Source of the DNA: Salinibacillus kushneri
GTDB lineage: Bacteria; Bacillota; Bacilli; Bacillales; Alkalibacillaceae
DNA length: 57,315 bases
Direction of reading: 5' to 3'
NCBI RefSeq assembly: GCF_900111405.1
Contig: NZ_FOHJ01000008.1
Span: 1-57,315 of the forward strand
Position numbers and translations under genes: made by a program. Below the pieces are notes generated by a model. It searched no databases and was not told the DNA's origin. It saw only the letters and a program-made list of their open reading frames with translations. Below are positions 54,221 through 57,315 of the stretch, piece by piece (the first letter of the stretch is position 1; each line of letters opens with the position of its first letter).

Positions 54221-54290
54221 GAACAAAAAATAAAGTGAAACTTCTATCCGCCGAGATTTGTCACTGTCCCACCGAACAAAAATTTCACTT
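54221..54290 (-). terminator. Terminator between dnaI and ytxC
   Basis: AAGTGAAA pairs with TTTCACTT around a long loop, followed by TATTTTTTGTTC on the minus strand, 36 bp after the dnaI stop. Confidence 0.6.
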
Positions 54291-54326
54291 CATATACTAT
54301 GTTTGGATAACCCATTTGATTTTAAT

Positions 54327-55256
54327 TTAAGATCTTCTATTTTCACCAAGCATTGCTATTGGTTCACTTACCTGTTTCACTCGCTCGATAATTCTCCTGG
54401 CTTTTAATTCTTCCGCTTCCACCTTGTTTGCGGAGGCTAACACCACCTCCAGCTCCTTCAAACTATAATTAGAGGTGAAGAAAACAGGCAATTCTTCCAT
54501 CATCCGATACTGTAATATAGCACCTAACACTTCATCACGGAACCAGGGAGATTGATGTTCAGAACCAATATCGTCAAGAATTAAAACGGGTACACGTTTA
54601 AAACGGTCAATTTTTTGGTTAATGGTTGAGTCGTTTATGGATGATTTAATTTCCCTGACGAATTCAGGCATATAAATAAATAAAGATTGAATTTGTAGTT
54701 CTGCTAATGCATTGGCTAGTGCGCCTAATAAGTAGCTTTTCCCAACACCAAATGGTCCATATAAGTATAGACCTTTGGAAGGATTGTTTTCTGCTTCATG
54801 CAGAAAACGCTCCATTTTACGGATGGCTTCAAAACGCTCTGGATCATCCAAGTCCACTTGATCCAGGCTTGCTTCCAATAACCGTTTTGGCATATGAAGG
54901 CTTTGTACGAATGATTTTTTACGAAGCTGTTCATCATGCTGCAGCTTACGGGGACACTTATCATAGGTTAACTGAATCTTCTTACCTTCCGTTGAAATTT
55001 TTGGTGCATAACCTTGTACTAAATTACAGCACTCATTCAATGCCGGGCATTTTTCGCATGCTTTAGATTGCGAAGTATATTCATACAGCTTAATCAACTG
55101 TCGCTCTATGTCACTGCTTTTTAATTGATTATTCTCCTCTAGAAATTCCTGCACTTCTGGTTCTTTCAAAATTTCGCTCTTCATTTTTTCATAGGATTCC
55201 TGGAAGCTATTGCTTTCATTTAGCCATTTTTTGAGTGCTGACTGTATTGATTCCAT
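54327..55256 (-). CDS. dnaI: Helicase loader DnaI
   Basis: AAA+ protein that loads the replicative helicase DnaC (DnaB homolog). 309 residues: an N-terminal helicase-interacting domain with zinc-ligand Cys67, Cys70, Cys76/77 and Cys101, then an AAA+ module with Walker A YGPFGVGKSYLLG and Walker B VLILDDIGSE. The ATG at 55256 has GGGTG seven bases upstream; a TTG two codons earlier is too close to it. Follows dnaB by 13 bp. Confidence 0.95.
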   Translation of the reverse strand: MESIQSALKKWLNESNSFQESYEKMKSEILKEPEVQEFLEENNQLKSSDIERQLIKLYEYTSQSKACEKCPALNECCNLVQGYAPKISTEGKKIQLTYDKCPRKLQHDEQLRKKSFVQSLHMPKRLLEASLDQVDLDDPERFEAIRKMERFLHEAENNPSKGLYLYGPFGVGKSYLLGALANALAELQIQSLFIYMPEFVREIKSSINDSTINQKIDRFKRVPVLILDDIGSEHQSPWFRDEVLGAILQYRMMEELPVFFTSNYSLKELEVVLASANKVEAEELKARRIIERVKQVSEPIAMLGENRRS

Positions 55257-55268
55257 TCCCAATCACCC

Positions 55269-56636
55269 TTAACGATTAAAAGATTTCGTGGTCATATTAT
55301 TCAATGCTTTTTGTAATTCCTGTTTCTCTTTTTCAATTTCCTGGTCACTTTTGGCCTGCTTCTTTGTTTTGGGTTGTTCCGAATTCTCCTCTTTTTTAAA
55401 CCACTCTGGAAGTACTTCTTTTTTCTTATAGGAAGTTTTCTTTTTATTTCCCCATGATTGATAAAGGTTTGCCTCAGATTTTGCTAATTGCATAGCCTGT
55501 TTAGCGGTTTTTACATTTTTACGTGCCCAATGAGTTGCTATTTTTTCTATATAATTACGTGTCAGCTTCATATCAGACTTTTGAAGTACATAATGGACAA
55601 GCACATTCATCACACTTTGGGGTAAACCGTGTTTAAACATGGCATTCGTTATCATTTTAACTTCCTGTTCAGACGCAACTCCCGTCCGGGAAAAGTCTTC
55701 AAGAATTTCACGATGGGTTATATTTTCAAAATGCTGAATTAACTTTCCCTCTTTGGATTGAGGAGACTGCTTCTGCTCCTGGTTTCTTTCCTTTGTATGA
55801 TTTATCTTGAGTTGAAGTTCAGGTTTTTCTGTGTGGAAAGTTTTGGCATAGTAGTCTTTGCATGCCTCATGCAGTTCGTCCTTCACTAAATCCATATTTT
55901 CATTCACAGACCATAAGAAGGCTTTCTCTAGATAAATCATATCCACATGATAGATTTTGGCCAGATTATTAATAAAAGATTTATTTTCCTTTGTTAAGAC
56001 TTTGTCGATATCTATATTATTTTTTCGCATACTTTGCTCTAACCATTCAAAATCAACGATTAACGCTTCTTCATCAAAAGAAGATTCTGATGCACCGTTT
56101 GGCTCCATTTCTTTATCTTTCTCTTGTGGAAAAATAGTTGGGGTTTGAAGTGTTGAGAATACATCTTTAAATGATTTTGTTTGATCAAATGCCTGGTTAG
56201 GCAAGGTTGTTGAACAAAGTTTTTGCTTTAAGTTATCATACTGTTTTTGACCAATATGATGCGCTAATAATATGGACAACATGGAGTCCTCGAAAAAAAG
56301 TGTGGTAGAAAAAGGGGGAATCAGTACGTAATGATAGGTGCGTACATCTTTATCCTCCACATAGGTTTTTAACAGTCCAATCGCCTCTAATTTAATTCTA
56401 GCTTCGTAGAATTCATCTAAATCAATATTTACAATATTCATTATGTGATGATGTGTAGTATAATTTTGATTCATTTTGGCTTCATTTAAAAGAGTAAGAT
56501 AAATCGAGACAGCTTGCAGGCCGATTAATGGTTGATACAAATGAGTCAAAGCCATTACATAGTCCTCATGACATGGTGTTTGAAGCTGAATGGAATAGCA
56601 ATCATTCGGTAGTAAATTTTTTATACGTTCATTCAT
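55269..56636 (-). CDS. dnaB: Replication initiation/membrane attachment protein DnaB
   Basis: Gram-positive primosome component that works with DnaD and DnaI to load helicase. 455 residues with two DnaD/DnaB-type regions: an N-terminal winged-helix oligomerisation part (about 1-120), and the C-terminal DDBH2 domain (about 300-400, including HFENITHREILEDFSRTGVA and IEKIATHWARKNVKTAKQAM), then a Lys-rich tail. ATG at 56636 with AAGGAG ten bases upstream. Second gene of nrdR-dnaB-dnaI. Confidence 0.93.
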   Translation of the reverse strand: MNERIKNLLPNDCYSIQLQTPCHEDYVMALTHLYQPLIGLQAVSIYLTLLNEAKMNQNYTTHHHIMNIVNIDLDEFYEARIKLEAIGLLKTYVEDKDVRTYHYVLIPPFSTTLFFEDSMLSILLAHHIGQKQYDNLKQKLCSTTLPNQAFDQTKSFKDVFSTLQTPTIFPQEKDKEMEPNGASESSFDEEALIVDFEWLEQSMRKNNIDIDKVLTKENKSFINNLAKIYHVDMIYLEKAFLWSVNENMDLVKDELHEACKDYYAKTFHTEKPELQLKINHTKERNQEQKQSPQSKEGKLIQHFENITHREILEDFSRTGVASEQEVKMITNAMFKHGLPQSVMNVLVHYVLQKSDMKLTRNYIEKIATHWARKNVKTAKQAMQLAKSEANLYQSWGNKKKTSYKKKEVLPEWFKKEENSEQPKTKKQAKSDQEIEKEKQELQKALNNMTTKSFNR

Positions 56637-56656
56637 AAGGAACAGACTCCTTTAAC

Positions 56657-57133
56657 TCAAATATCCTGATCATTACGATTAGTCCTTTTAATTAATTCCT
56701 CTAATTCCTGCATAAAAACATTCAAATCCTTAAATTGACGATAGACAGAGGCAAATCGGACATATGCCACTTCATCAATTTCCTTTAAGCGATCCATTAC
56801 CATCTTACCGATATTATCACTCTGAACTTCTGAATCTCCTTGATTTCGCAACTCTTTTTCTACATCCGAAACCACATTCTCAATCTTCTCAAGTGCAACA
56901 GGTCTCTTCTCACAGGCTTTAATTAACCCCCGTAAGAGTTTTTCTCTGCTAAATTCTTCGCGCGTCCCTTCTTTTTTTACAACAATCAACGGAATTTCCT
57001 CAATCCGTTCAAATGTTGTAAAACGATATTGACATTTTTCGCACTCACGCCGACGCCTAATAGACCCGCCTTCCTCAATAGGCCTTGAATCGAGCACTTT
57101 CGTATTTTTGTATTGACAGTTCGGACATCTCAT
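56657..57133 (-). CDS. nrdR: Transcriptional repressor NrdR
   Basis: Represses ribonucleotide reductase genes in response to ATP/dATP. 158 residues: zinc ribbon Cys3, Cys6, Cys31, Cys34 with [19 protein letters not shown], then an ATP-cone ([20 protein letters not shown]). ATG at 57133; GGAG lies about 12 bases upstream. First gene of nrdR-dnaB-dnaI. Confidence 0.97.
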   Translation of the reverse strand: MRCPNCQYKNTKVLDSRPIEEGGSIRRRRECEKCQYRFTTFERIEEIPLIVVKKEGTREEFSREKLLRGLIKACEKRPVALEKIENVVSDVEKELRNQGDSEVQSDNIGKMVMDRLKEIDEVAYVRFASVYRQFKDLNVFMQELEELIKRTNRNDQDI

Positions 57134-57187
57134 TATTTATCTCAACTCCGGATTAAAAAGGAATTTTCATTAATTATCTATTACAAT

Positions 57188-57196
57188 ATTATAACA
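57188..57196 (-). promoter_or_regulatory. Extended -10 promoter element upstream of nrdR
   Basis: Minus strand TGTTATAAT; the -35 position falls inside the adjoining repeat and has no clear TTGACA match. Confidence 0.4.
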
Positions 57197-57201
57197 TAAA
57201 T

Positions 57202-57315
57202 AGAAAAGCGAAGGCGACCGGTTAGGTCCGACAGCATAAGCAGAATTCACGGAGTGGCATGCTTTTTCGCCACGTAGTGGATTTTGCTTATGTCTGCTTG
57301 GACCTGGGAGCCGTA
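57202..57315 (+). repeat. Intergenic repeat copy (runs off the window)
   Basis: Begins AGAAAAGCGAAGGCGACCGG and ends CTGGGAGCCGTA at the window edge. Nested inverted repeats: AGGTCC (57224-57229) with GGACCT (57300-57305), CATAAGCA (57235-57242) with TGCTTATG (57285-57292), and GTGGC (57254-57258) with GCCAC (57269-57273), giving one long interrupted hairpin. Confidence 0.75.

Overview
This 57.3 kb AT-rich window is chromosomal DNA of a spore-forming member of the Bacillaceae. Protein sequences resemble Bacillus subtilis orthologs throughout, and I would guess a Virgibacillus/Oceanobacillus-type relative, although the species cannot be fixed from the sequence alone. Almost every gene lies on the minus strand and follows the B. 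subtilis order read backwards: nrdR-dnaB-dnaI-ytxC-thrS-infC-rpmI-rplT ... ysdA-ysdB-ysdC ... sspI-ysgA-pheS-pheT ... rnhC-zapA-cvpA-polX-mutSB-yshE-lcfA-fadR-fadB-etfB-etfA-trxA-uvrC-yslB-sdhCAB-ysmA-gerE-ysmB-racE-gerM-rph-ysnA-ysnB ... ysoA-tig-clpX-lonB-lonA-engB.

Layout. 1-342 is the right end of an IS3-family insertion sequence that stops 22 bp from the engB stop codon. 365-9328 is a proteostasis block (EngB, LonA, LonB, ClpX, trigger factor, a TPR-like protein). 9329-10850 is an accessory pocket with a short sda-like gene starting on ATT, an orphan AbiGi-like gene and a possible 51-residue ORF. 10851-11112 is a tRNA-Gly/tRNA-Arg operon. 11162-16852 holds ysnB, rdgB, rph, gerM, racE, a MarR regulator, gerE and ysmA. 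16917-20115 is succinate dehydrogenase. 21142-28653 carries uvrC, trxA and the fatty-acid beta-oxidation/ETF cluster with its FadR regulator. 28654-29234 is gene-free and repeat-rich. 29235-36089 holds yshE, mutSB, polX, cvpA, zapA and rnhC. 36238-42143 holds an unknown membrane protein, the T-box-controlled pheST operon, ysgA and sspI. 42223-46903 holds an M50 protease, M42 aminopeptidase, dimeric dUTPase, YsdB, YsdA and a TVP38-type protein. 47079-49341 is a cystine ABC transporter. 49560-57133 is the L20-leader/infC operon, T-box thrS, ytxC, dnaI, dnaB and nrdR.

Regulation visible in sequence: sigma-A promoters at many operons; close matches to sporulation sigma-factor consensus sequences in front of lonB (sigma-F) and gerE (sigma-K), and a weaker one at sspI (sigma-G); a sigma-W-type promoter at ysdB; a FadR operator between lcfA and fadR; T-box leaders at pheS and thrS; an L20-type leader before infC. 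Sporulation or spore-linked genes (lonB, sda, gerM, gerE, sspI, ytxC) support an endospore former.

The less ordinary content is small: a family of imperfect intergenic repeats beginning GAAAAGCGRAGGC, a palindrome array with a period near 50 bp downstream of yshE, a 26-residue membrane peptide ORF coupled to yshE, two ATT start codons (infC and sda) and the orphan AbiGi-like gene. I found no CRISPR array, prophage or complete defence system, and no multi-gene system I would call new.
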